A stretch of DNA of 64,000 nucleotides from Sporothrix humicola (Eukaryota > Ascomycota > Sordariomycetes > Ophiostomatales > Ophiostomataceae), in contig WNYE01000027.1 in assembly GCA_021396245.1 (NCBI GenBank), forward strand, positions 248,001-312,000, written 5' to 3'. The translations under genes and the position numbers were made by a program. How positions within the stretch are numbered: the first letter of the stretch is position 1; every line of letters starts with the position of its first letter. Of the stretch, positions 46,889-58,477 are shown piece by piece. Under the pieces are notes generated by a model. The model was not told the DNA's origin and made no database searches. It saw only the letters and a program-made list of their open reading frames with translations.

Positions 46889-48553
46889 CTACTCCATATA
46901 CTTCTCACTGATCGACAGCACATCGATAATGCTGATGTCGTCCAGCTCAATGTCCAGCTGCCACTTGTCGTCCCACGCAGCCACGCGCCGCTCCAGCATC
47001 AGCCGCCGGTCCAGAATGTCCGTGTACTGCGCGCGACGCTTGCCCTCGGCGCTGTTATGGCCCTCGATGAGCATTAGCAACAGGAAGCCCTCGACGATCA
47101 TGGTCGGCGTATTGCATAGGAGCTGACCCGTCTCGGTCCACTGCATGGCCGACGCAACAGCAAGCAATGCAACGACGGCAATAACACTGGCCGTTGTCGC
47201 CCCAGGCACTTCGCAAATGTGGCCGATCCAGCGTGAGATGCGGGCTGCGAGACGGGCGCTAGCCTTCTTGTCGCGCGCTTGACGGTCATCCTCAGGAAAC
47301 GGAATGTCCAGCATGGAAAACAGGCGAAAATCCTGCTCGGCCAGCATGGAAAAGTGCCGGTCGGCCATGACAGTCTCGCGGTGGTGGACATTGCGCAGCA
47401 CAAAGCCATCGATAAACCCCATGAGGCCCGTGTAAGTGCCGATAATGAGCCACCAGTTGTCGTCAAACTCCATGAAATCACCGACCGACAGCCAAGCCAC
47501 GCCCACGGCCACGGACAAAAAGACGCCGACCGAGCCACCGACGATGAATGCCCAGAAATCGATGGCCGTCTCCGTGCGGTTGAGACGCAGCGGCTGTGAC
47601 GCAACTTCGGGATTCGGTGCCATATCGCCAGTCATACGTCGCAAATCCATCTCGAGGCCCCGGTCCAGAATGTCAATGGATGTCAGGCAGCGCTCCAAGT
47701 ATTCTTCGTGCTGCCGGCGGACATTCTGCAGGAACATTGTCGTAAACGTAAGCTCCAGCGCCGTGGCCGTGTTGACATAGAGCTGCCAGGTATCAGAAAA
47801 CATCAGCGGGATGCCAAAGAACACCCACACCAAGATGCCTGCCCAGTAGATAAAGAGAGCTGACAGCGAGCCCAGGAACCGCGAAACAGCATTGGCTGCC
47901 CGGTCGAACACGCCCTCCTTCGCATCAAGAGCATTGGTGAGATCAGTCCTCATCGCCCGCCGAGACTGCTTGAGTGTGGTGAGCTGCTTTTCCGAGAGCT
48001 GACGCAGCAGACGCTCGTTTCCCTGGGACCGAGAAAGCATGCCGCAAATCGTGTCGAGGAGAGACCGCGTCGAGTTCTGCTGCTGCCGCATGAGCAATGT
48101 CGCCGAGATATAGCACTGGATCGACGATACATCTTGGAAGATGACCTGCCATGTGTCGTTTGGCCCGTAGACAATGCCGAGCGCCGCCCAGGCAGCAAGC
48201 AAAAGAAGTGTCACGAGAAACGTCCATCGAGAGCCAGCAGCCTTGACAACAAAATCAAATGCACCGCCCTTGTCCTTCGGCTTGGGCCTGTCGACGGGAA
48301 GAGGACCCGATGTGAGTGCAGCCGCCGCCTTGAGTCTCTCTTTTTCAATCTCAATCTCATCAAGACTTCCTGCACTGGCCGGGCGAGAGTCTGATGGACG
48401 GTAGGCTGGCGGCGGAATTGTTGTCAAGTCTGCAATGTCGGGGATGGCCGATTCGGCAACGGTGCGAGTGACATATTGGGCAGCCGGTGCTTTTTTGAGG
48501 TTCCGGAAATACGTGGCGACAGACCGACCAGCGGCAGTGAAAGGATTTCCCAT
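46889..48553 (-). CDS. FET4-like low-affinity iron/metal permease family protein
   Basis: Intronless, 554 residues. About 100 polar residues precede eight hydrophobic segments near 110-130, 136-155, 228-252, 256-276, 332-354, 366-388, 454-471 and 482-498, with cytosolic-type Arg/Lys-rich loops between pairs. The family (low-affinity iron permease, yeast Fet4) moves Fe2+ and also Cu2+ and Zn2+ across the plasma membrane. Four related hairpins are visible, each with a pattern like DTWQ-hydrophobic-(Q/E)-hydrophobic-(R/H)xxx at 133-160, 253-282, 364-392 and 473-505, pointing to internal duplication. Fet4 proper is somewhat different in loop lengths, so substrate is not certain. The start ATG is the only one ahead of the conserved part. 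The upstream region has a lone TGATAA at about 48816 but no full ATCWGATAA that I saw. Confidence 0.82.
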   Translation of the reverse strand: MGNPFTAAGRSVATYFRNLKKAPAAQYVTRTVAESAIPDIADLTTIPPPAYRPSDSRPASAGSLDEIEIEKERLKAAAALTSGPLPVDRPKPKDKGGAFDFVVKAAGSRWTFLVTLLLLAAWAALGIVYGPNDTWQVIFQDVSSIQCYISATLLMRQQQNSTRSLLDTICGMLSRSQGNERLLRQLSEKQLTTLKQSRRAMRTDLTNALDAKEGVFDRAANAVSRFLGSLSALFIYWAGILVWVFFGIPLMFSDTWQLYVNTATALELTFTTMFLQNVRRQHEEYLERCLTSIDILDRGLEMDLRRMTGDMAPNPEVASQPLRLNRTETAIDFWAFIVGGSVGVFLSVAVGVAWLSVGDFMEFDDNWWLIIGTYTGLMGFIDGFVLRNVHHRETVMADRHFSMLAEQDFRLFSMLDIPFPEDDRQARDKKASARLAARISRWIGHICEVPGATTASVIAVVALLAVASAMQWTETGQLLCNTPTMIVEGFLLLMLIEGHNSAEGKRRAQYTDILDRRLMLERRVAAWDDKWQLDIELDDISIIDVLSISEKYME

Positions 48554-51500
48554 GTTGGCGACAACTATGCAGTGATGGAAAGATTTAAGATTAAGGAAGG
48601 GTGATTGATGCCAAATGCCACCAGGGCCAAATCAAAACCAAAATGACGACCGTACTCTAGATCTGTTGACGACCAGCGTTGCAAACTAAATCAAAGAGCA
48701 GAACAGAAGACCCATTCTCGATGAGTGGATAATCCTGGACTCCAGCGGTGTCGGGAAGAAAGAAAAGAAGAAAGAAAGGAAGGAGGAAAGTTGGTGAGAA
48801 TGGGCGTAGCCTTGTGATAATACTTCCACGACAAACAAAATAAGTAAGAATACCCCCATAAGAGAGGAGGAAACAAAGAGGGAAACGAATGGTATATGAA
48901 GGGAAGACAGACGGCGGGTACGAGGAAAGCAAAAGAACAGCCACGGAGAGAGAGACAGCAAGAGAAAACGACTTGCTGGGACTGCAGCATCTGGCAGAGA
49001 TCACAGATCCTACACATCCCATGCAACAAAACAGAAACAAGAGACAATGTGAGATGGAGTCTTGTGTTGTGAGTTGTCGATCTCGAGTCGGTCTCTTCGT
49101 CCATCGCTCACCTGTACTCATTGTACTGCCAAATCATCCACACCAGAAGCAACGGAGGCACGACTTGCCTTTTGTCGACAGTAGCTCTCGAGGTCAGGCA
49201 CCGTAAACAGACGGCGAGTCGACTTGCATCCCCGGCTGCACTATCCACAGCCGTGGGTAAACAAAGCCGTAACGAGGACGTGCAGCAGATTGCGACAGGG
49301 CCATCAAGGGCAGGCATTGCCAAGAGATGTCATCAACTTCAGAAACCCGACAAACTTTGGGGAAAGTGACAGATCGAGCCTAACAAAGTGGACGCTTTCG
49401 GTATCTTTCTGGTCCATGGTTGGAAACAAGTTGTCGGATGATGGCTGTCATCTTTCGAGTTTCTTAAAGAGCGTGGTTTTGGTGGAGTTGTGTGTGGCAA
49501 GGATGTTGACAAAAAGGCTTGACAAAGGAAACAGAAATTGGCTAGGGATGTCTGCAGAATGAATTAACACGAAATAGGGGTAGCCATATAAACAAAGTCG
49601 AGAAGACATAAAGGGCAAGTACACAAACATCATACGGTCGCTACTTCCACAAAACTTAACATCATCACGGTCGCCGTTTCCCTCTTCGGCCTGATAACAA
49701 AAACCTAAATGCAGGCACGATCGGTCCTCGACCCCTTTCTTCACTGCCTTGTTCCCTCTTTCCGATTTTTATCAAATAAATACGACTCGAAAACATTTAT
49801 TTTACATTTATACTTGTTCTATTTTAACCAGAAGTACCGTCGCCTTCTCCGTCCAGTACATCTCCATGTCGGAGAATTAAATCTTCTGGGTCAGGTAGTC
49901 GTCCGGGAACAAGCCTGCTAGCTACAGAAACATCGACTTTCATGACCAAAAGCTTGTCAGCCTTGCCCTATCTTTGGTTCTGTTTTTATTCTGTCCATTA
50001 TTTGTAACTTACTTTTATCCTGTCGGCCTGCCATCTGTCTTTGCAAGCAATCATTCAGCCTTTCTGACACCTTCTTCATCAGGAATGCGCCACTGCCGGC
50101 TTGGCGACGAGCTTGGCATCTGGACCGGGGGTGCAAAATATCTATATAAACAAGATATGGGTTAGGCATTTTAACTTCATGACTTTCGGAAAGAAGACCA
50201 AAGTGAACATAAATCCAACGGCTTTTATGCTGTGACAGGATTTGTTTCGACACCAACGGCCCTGGCCAACCAACTCTGGGCGGCTCACGGCTGTGTCTGA
50301 AACATTGACGTTTTATGCAGCACTGGCAGCAAAATAGAGGCAAAGGCACCAAAATAACGAACTGGCGTGTGTTCTGCTGCCTTTTGGTGACGAGAACAGA
50401 TTCTTCTTTGATCACATTCCATGCAGCTTCTTTATTCTCCGACAGCCCTGTCTCCAACTTTGCTGGCCAGATCGCACACCCTCTTTCTTTGCCAAGACTA
50501 GCATGATGTCCATCCATCGTGATGTGCACTCATATCGCACATTGAGCGACACGTCAACCAGAGAAATAGAGTGTCGAACATCCGAAAGAGCCACTGAGGG
50601 ACTCTGGAATAGTCAGCTCAGCAGTCACCACCGTCTAACAAATGCCGAGCGATCGGGCGGTGACACCAACTTCCCCAGCTGCTCATCGTTTCGAGCTTTG
50701 TCGACACTCGATTTCGTGTCGTATTTGGAATGCAATCGACACAGTCAAAATATGTACTCTCTTGTCATCATGTTTCCATACATACGGTCAGGGGAATAAA
50801 GCGCTTTCTCATGGCGTAAAGCAGAAGCTTGGTCGCACGTCGACGGGCTGTCGTCTTCCAAATAAACCACTCGGCTCACAGTCAGAGGAAACAAAATAAC
50901 GGCAAAATTCTCCGATGTACCAAGCAGAAAGGACATAATTCTCCTTGCCGTACCGTTGTCAACATCCATGGGCCAAGAACAGGCATGAGGCGTGGGGAGC
51001 GGGACGTATAAAAAAGATTGAAGCTTTTTGCCGTCAGCTTCCTTATTCTTTATATTTTTGCATTCCTTGCTTCCTTCCCGGAAGGTGATCAAGCCGGAAC
51101 CTCCGTCTTCCCCAGATTTTTGTATGACTGGTGGGCCGGTGGACTGGGTGCAGCCGATAAAAAATTCGAGCAAAGTAGGATATCATGTTGAAATTCTCCG
51201 ACGTGTGATTTGCATGCCTTTGACCGGACCATCAACAAAAAACAAACAAGGCCATGGAAAGCAGAAAGCGTATGGAGCGGCATGATACTTTAATGGCTCG
51301 ATGCCTTCCCAACATTCGGTCCGAAGGAAGTTACTCGACGAGAGTACTTAGTAAAGTAAATGTAAATGAAGGTTAAGGGGCGGAAATTCTGATCGTGTTG
51401 AGGGCGAGATGCTCCAGATGTTTGTACACTCGTTTTCTCTTTCTTTGCATTATGCGTCGGCCTGCTCAAAATGCCAGCGGACGCCGAGACAGCCGGCATA

Positions 51501-54500
51501 TCTTCAAATGGGAGCACGACGTATCTAGAGAAATATTCTCGTTTGCATCTCCATGATTCTTTTGTTGTAAGCGCAGTTGCTCGTGCTGCTTCTGAAAAGC
51601 AGGTTACAAGAAGGACAGCTACCCCGTTAGGAAGTAGAACAATGGGGTCAAATGAGGAGAAGCTTGATCGAGCCACGAGGGGTAAGCAAACCGAAGAATG
51701 CAAAGATAAACGCGAAAGAGCGAGACCAAAATGGTCAGATCAACGGTTCGACTCGGAGCACGAGAATAGACCCAATCTAAACAGATTGTAGCTTATGTGA
51801 GTGTTGAGTGTTGAACGTCGCTGAACGGCATTCATCGAACTTCCATCGAGTAATTCTGAAGATCCATTACCTCATCACTGACGCTGACACACGGCCAAAA
51901 AGGCCATGTCCTTCTGTCTTGATTGCCCTTTCTGCCTCTCTTTCTTTCTTCACTGATCGGCATGCGGTGACGGCTCCGTTCGCGGTCCGTTTTATCGGAG
52001 GGCCAACCCATGTTTCATCTGGCTCCGAAAAGCGGTGGGCGCCGGTCACCTCATAAAGTGGGCAGTCCGTACGCCGGGGCAAAAGCTCTCTCATGACTTG
52101 TTTTTCTTCCTGTTTGTTTCTGGCCCGTTTTCTTCTCCTGACCTTTAAGACGTTGTACCCGTTCGAATTTAGGGCCTCATGATCCCAAGGTCAAGGAGCG
52201 GGGGCCACAGCCGGGTCCAGGCCAAGACCATGAACGGGTCCTCAATAAACCATCTTGCTCTTGGATCCCTCTGGGCTCCATGATATGTGGGTTCACCTGT
52301 GCCCGGCAAGCGGTGTTTTGCAGCCCAACGACATGGGTTGTAATAATTTGTTGTTTATCTCTTTTCTGTTTTATGTCTCTCCCATCTTTTTTTCTTTTCC
52401 TCTTTTCTATTTCTCCTCATTTCTGCACGTTGAGCTGCAGCTGCAGTGTCTCCGCTTTCCCCTGTGCCTTTTGTCCATCATGGGACATGGAACGGGAGAG
52501 TGGGCTGCATATCAAAAGGCTGCAAGACCAGTACCGAATCAAGTTGTGTTATGACGGCTGTGTCCTGCTTCCTTGAGTACTTGCATAACCCGTAACACTT
52601 ATCGGGTGCTGGGTCGTTTATGTGTGCGATTGACATCTCCGTGCGCCGCGCAGCATATCCTCTATTTTCGCGCTCCGATAAAGTCGCATGTGTGTTCAAT
52701 GTTTGTTGAGCCGACGGCCTTCAAGTAGCTGCGGGGAAAGCGATCACCTTCCACACACATTGACTTGTGAACGGAGCTGAAACTGCGGCGCTATTCGCAC
52801 CACCAGTAAGGTGTGCGTTATTCTTCCGACATGTTGTGTGCTGAGCAAGCAAAAGGGGGCTGCAACAAAAGTAGACATAACACCCGACGTACACAGTATA
52901 AAAATCAAGAGGCACGCCCTTTGATCTGTCATTTGTGTGTTGCACTGCATTTTCCGCTGTTTTGCAAAGCGGCGTTTCCTGCAGCCCTTCTCCGAAAGCT
53001 GTCTTGGCCAAAAGCCGACAGAATTGGCATGCCTGCTTTTTTGCCTTCATAAAAACAGGAACCAACGGTGCAATCAATGAACGAGTCATCGCTGCAAAAG
53101 AGCTCCGTTCGTAGGGCAGCTCTTGGCGAGAGGCGCGCACTTCGTAGTACGAATTGCACCGGATGGTAGTTAGCCAGGATTCGTGCAAGGAGATTGCTTA
53201 CCCGCACCTTGAAAGCCCAAAGCAAAACACCTGCACCTGTGACGGAAAAAGGCCCACCACCGGTCATCGGTGCCGGGGCCTTGAAAATAAAGGAGTGACC
53301 AAAACAGACCCGCCCCGATCGGCTGCATTCCTTTTTGGTCTGTGAATTGAACTGGCGGGACTGACACTGGCCAAAATACCAAGTGCGCAGAAGTCCTCTG
53401 TGTTTGGGTGTCGTACTCGTATCATTCAAAGAGGTAGCCTTTTGGCAAACTTCCTCTCGTCCTCGGGAGATATCTTTTCCCCTCTTTTTCGTGCTTGGTG
53501 TTAGGGGGTCCTTTATTTTATTTTCGAGGTTTGGTCGCGTTACCTCTGGTCATCCTTCTGCTTCAGTATTAGTGGCGCGTGCTTTCTGTGCCGGATGCCG
53601 TGCTGTGCTGTCGCTCGTTTGTCCTGTACGTCGTATGCCGTCGTTTACTGCGTATTAATTCGTTTCTTCGCCTGGTGCGGCTTGAAGGCCACCGTGAGAA
53701 GAAACTCGAAAATCGAGGGAGGCACCACACCCAACGCAACCCATCAATTTGGCCAGCCCATGCTTCCAATGTTGCTTGTCCGAGTTCCGATCCGGGACAC
53801 GATTCACGGAGCCTCCCTTTCAGCATGGCTTGTTCCGAAAATACCATCAGGCTGAACTCACGCCTTTCCTTCTCAGGCTTTGACATCAACGTCGACATCA
53901 AAAATAAAACCCACGCCAGATCGCCTGGCCAGGCCCTGGGCAGAGCCAAGGCTGTTTTCGGGCCAATGAAGCCCGCAAGCTGCCGACGAACGGAGCGCTC
54001 CAGGTGGGTGCCACGGCATTGTCGACCACCATCAACCATGCAGGATTCAAGGATTGCCTCTTGTTACTATCTATGTTAGTGGCCAGGCCAGACGCTAGTG
54101 AAGAGCGAGCCAGAAAGAACCTCGTTTGTGTTAATGAATTTCAAAATTTTGGTCAGGGGTTCTATGACGGGAGGGGGCAGTTGTTCTGGGTGCCCTTTGA
54201 GTGCTGGGGCGGTGTTATGTCCAGCTAAATCCGCGGTTGTGGTGCCCCATCTTTCACTCTATTTTTTTCATCTTTTTTTCACTTCCCCCTTTCCTTTTCC
54301 CCATTCCCCATGCCCCCTCCTCTCGCTTAATAACGGAGGAAGATGAACAAAACAAAAAATGGCATATGAAGAGAACAATTTTTTTTCAACTGGAAAACGA
54401 AAAGAAAAAAGAGGTAAATGAATAGGGGCGAGAGTCAACATACCTGCAGGGCAACAAAACAAGACCCGCCGTCCCTGACTCTTCTTTGCCTTCTCGAACG

Positions 54501-55550
54501 TTTCTTCCTTCGTGCCGTCGTCCTGGTGGGTTCGTCTCTTGCCAAAAAGGTTGTGTTGCTGCCGGCCGTGGCAGAAGAGAGGGTCTTGCGCAGAGAAGCT
54601 CCACTCCCACCGACGTCGTACTCGTGCATGTTGTTGTTGCAGTCGCTTTTTCCCTTCCTTACTCGTACCCACCCCCAAACTCGCGGTGGGCGCTCCGACT
54701 TAGCGTGGTGAGTAGCGTGCTGGTATGCACTCCGTTACGGCGGCGCGCAACGATGCCGGACCCATCAAGGCACCATGAGATGGAAAGATGGCGAAAACCA
54801 GCGCCGAAAAAATAGGGAGAAAAAGGGAACAAACAGAAAAAACTGCTAACAGTAGCCTATTTCAGTTAGCATCTATCCGTCCTTGTTCCTTCTTTCCTTT
54901 CTTTTCTGTTTCTGTTTTTTCTCTTGACTCTGGTCTTGTCGATAGCGGAACTTGTTCACCCACTTTTTTTCTTTTTATTTCCCAAGTTCCCCTTGAGATT
55001 TCCTAGACCATTGCTCCTCTTTTCTATTCCAATTTCAGCAGCTGCTGTTTTGGTGTTTCTTTTATCATTAGCCTTGCCACTTTTTCTTTTAAAAAAATTC
55101 TTTCTGTTTCCTCCTTTTGCTACTCCGACTGACCTTGCTTTGTTTTGTTTATAATATCGAAGTGCTCCTATTAGCCCATTCGGTTTTCCATTAGCAAACA
55201 ACATCACCAAGCTTTGTTTCTTGAAGCATTTTTGTTTGATTTCAACTTACCACTCTTGCTTTCCCTTTTGTTCGTGTCAGCTTATTGTGTATTTTTGTTC
55301 GGCCGAGTACACTACGCCTTGTGACGTTGCTGGGCTGAAGCAATCGCAAGCTCTCGTGGATCAACAACGGGAGCAGAAAAAAACTTCTTGGCGGCGAGTG
55401 GCAACAAATAAGGCCGACGAGTTTTAAGCCGAAGGAGAATTGCTCGCCTTGACAGAAACAATATAAGAGACAGTCTTGTATCGTACCAACTCTCCTCCGA
55501 CGACGACCGTCCAAAGACTCAAGCATCGAACGATACGTCCTGTCACAACA
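48554..55550. other. Gene-poor region between FET4-like and MFS genes
   Basis: Seven kb between two divergent starts without a recognisable gene. The first ~450 bases are purine-rich on the plus strand (FET4-like leader). The last ~1 kb (54.3-55.5 kb) is C/T-rich (MFS leader). In between, frames such as 49957-50529 (-), 52721-53188 (-) and 53569-54039 (-) have no known relatives and irregular composition. No transposon ends, tRNA or obvious mutated transposase were seen. Confidence 0.5.
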
Positions 55551-57739
55551 ATGTCAGAGCAACGATCACCAGAGCCCATCGCCGCGGCAGAGGGCGTTTC
55601 CGCCATCGACCATGCTGCCGGCCCGTCTTGCGCAAGCGACACTTCTGCCGGAAGTGATACCTCGTCCTCCCACCACGAACCAGCACAATTAGAAAAGGTG
55701 CCAAGTAATGCCAGCCATGCGAGCCACCGCAGTCGTTTGAGCCGGCTGAGTCGAAGCTTGCGGCGCCGGGACAGCGACTCGACAGACGACTCCAACCCGT
55801 TAGAGCCCCTGGAGCTTGCCATGACACCGAATGTCGAGACCGAGATCGAACAGGCGGCCCGTGAACCAATCTCCCACGCCATGACGACAACAAGTCTGGG
55901 CAGTGTTGCTTCCCGACTGCCAGACTTCGAGGTGACCTTCGCCGAGAACGACCCGAGCAACCCCCGCAACTGGGCGCTGTGGTACCGTCTTTGGATTGTG
56001 TTTTCGATTTCGTATTCGACGTGGGTGGTCGTCGTGTACAGCACAAGCTACACGGCCGCCATCCCGGGTGTAATGCAATCGTTCAACATTACCAGTGAGG
56101 CTGTGGCCACCCTCGGTGTGACCACTTACCTGATCGGTCTTGCGGTGGGTGCGATGGTGGTAGCGCCATTAAGTGAGTTGTTTGGCCGACGGATGGTGTA
56201 CATTGTGTGTATCATTTGCTTCACGCTGCTAGTGATCCCCAGTGCGTTGGCCACATCGCTTGCTGAGATTCTCGTCGTGCGCTTCTTCGGTGCCGTTTTC
56301 GGTGCCGCTCTTGTGTCCAACGGCCCGGCCACCATGGTGGATATCTCAACGGAGGACAACCGTGCTCTGTACATCTCCATCATGTCCATTGCACCCATGA
56401 ACGGCCCTGTCACGTAAGTCAATCTTTTTCAGTTCCAGGATTTCTCGTTTTGTTAGTGAACGTCGCATCATACTAACAGTTTTCTTCTTTTTTTTCAGTG
56501 GTCCTTTGATCGGTGGTTTCGTTTATGAGTACCTTGGCTGGCGCTGGGACAGCTACATTGTCATCATCATTGCGGGTGCCGCCATCATTATGATGGCATC
56601 CCTGAAGGAAACGTATGCCCCGGCAATTCTCAAGGCCAAGGCGGCCAAAATGCGCAAGGAGCAGGACGACGAGCGGTACTGGTGCCGCTACGACGAGCGC
56701 ATCTCCATCATCAACCTCCTCAAGGTCAACTTGAGCCGCCCCTTCATCCTCGCCGCGACCGAGCCTATCCTGTGGTTCTTCAACATTTGGTAAGTGCAAA
56801 GTGGATTCGGTGCCTCTTTGTTAACATCCTACTTACCATAGCTTTCTTCGTAGGATCTCGATCGTTTACGGTATTCTGTACCTTTGCTTCGTTGCTTATC
56901 CTATCGTCTTCACCGAGGGCCGTGGCTGGAGCGCCGGCATCTCTGGTCTGGCGTTCGTCGGTATTGGTATCGGTACCATGATTGCCATCAGCAGTGAACC
57001 GCTCTGTCGCCGCCTCATCAACAACTACCCCAAGGACCCCGAGACAGGCCGTGCGCCACCTGAGGCCTCTGCCCGTGTCATGGTCATTGGTGCCATCCTG
57101 ACCCCCATTGGCCAGCTCGTCTTCTCATGGACGTGTCTGCCCAAGACCATCCACTGGGCGATCCCGATCGCTTTCGGTATTCCATTCGGCGCCGGCAACA
57201 CATTGACGTTTATTTATGGCTCCAACTACCTGGCCGGCTCGTACGGTCTGTACGCCGCCTCGGCACTTGCTGGAAATATGGTTATCCGCTCACTCTTCGG
57301 TGGTACGCTGCCACTGGCCGGCTCGGCCATGTACAAGGCAATGACGCCGCAGTGGGCGGGCACATTCCTGGGCCTGCTGGAAGTGCTGCTGATCCCGATT
57401 CCGATTGTGTTCTTGCGGTACGGCAAGCAGATCCGCGCGCGGAGTCGGGTCATCCGGCAGATGCGTGCCGATATGGAGCGCAGCGAGGCCAAGCGGGCGA
57501 AGCAGGCGCGGATCCTGGCTCGGCAAAAGGCCAAGCGGGAGGAGCGTGAAGCTGCGGCTGCTGCTCGTGCCAACGGCAGCGGTGTCGTTGAGAGCATCGA
57601 CATCGATGATGTGGCGAGCGTCGACATTGAGCGCACGGCAGACATCGACCACGACCTTGAACTCGACCACGAGGCCGGAAACGAGAAGGGCGCTCCCGCT
57701 GAGCCGATTGCGACGACCGTCCCCTCCAAGGAGGAGTAA
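55551..57739 (+). CDS. MFS drug:H+ antiporter-1 type transporter
   Basis: Exons 55551-56413, 56499-56789 and 56854-57739 give 679 residues. A polar, Ser/Arg-rich N-terminus of about 145 residues leads to FAENDPSNPRNWALWYR, the usual entry to fungal DHA1 transporters, and then twelve predicted helices. Motif A reads APLSELFGRRMVYIV; motif C-like Gly/Pro residues are in MSIAPMNGPVTGPLIGGFVYEYLGWRW. The second half includes GAGNTLTFIYGSNYLAGSYG. Such proteins export drugs, polyamines or small metabolites at the plasma membrane. Substrate cannot be told. The C-terminus has a long basic-then-acidic tail (RAKQARILARQKAKREERE), unusual in length and perhaps a coiled coil. A TTG-started extension upstream is ignored. 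It stands alone, not in a biosynthetic cluster. Confidence 0.9.
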
Positions 57740-58477
57740 AGATGACGATGACTTGTCGAGGGTTAGCTGCCGTTCTGAACGGAAGTACCAACATACATAT
57801 GTCTGCCTCTGGCAGACATGACACGAAAAGGGGGATGTGTAGAAGAAGAAGAAAGAACGTCGAGGTGAAAATACCTGGTGGAAGAAGTTTTTTTGGTCAT
57901 ATTTTATTGGCATTCGGCGTTTGGTCTAGGCGGGTCGCATATTAGAATACTGTCAGCACTTTTTTTTGTTTCTGTTCTTTTACTTTCCTTTCTATTTCTT
58001 TTGTTCTCAGAGCAACAAAATCGGTGGCCGAAGGCCGATATAGATACATAATAATAATACTGAAGAATCATAACACAACAGTGGTCACAAAAAGGGGGTT
58101 GCAAAATCGGGGAAGTGCGGTGAATTATATATCAGGAAGTTGCGATGTGTGTTCCGTATGGAGCATTTCTTCCTTGTCTTACATCCCAACGAGGAAAGTG
58201 CAACCATGAGGGTAAGACTTACCTTCGGACAAAAAATAACCTGGCAGAATAAGCAGGAGCCGGAGTATTTGTGGCGGGAAGGTGCACCAGACAAGAAAAT
58301 GCGCACCTTCCCTACCCGTGGTTACAGCTCCTTAAATTTGATTTCATAATCCTCATGGTCTCATTTGTACAATACAAGGCTGTCTAAATGCTTCTAGAGA
58401 TAGCTACTTCAAAGCGGGTATAGTAGTATGCTCCCCAGTTTTATTTTACTTCTTTTTCCCCCTATTCAATCACCATT
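57740..58477. other. Convergent intergenic region MFS/JJJ1
   Basis: About 740 bases between converging stops, A/T-rich, with a T run near 57960. Both 3' untranslated regions; no gene seen. Confidence 0.45.

Noticed and set aside
51735..51765. tRNA-like GGTTCGACTC
   Set aside because: No complementary T-stem, anticodon arm or acceptor stem around it.
52150..52180. Second tRNA-like GTTCGAATT
   Set aside because: Flanking bases cannot form the T-stem and no other arm is found.
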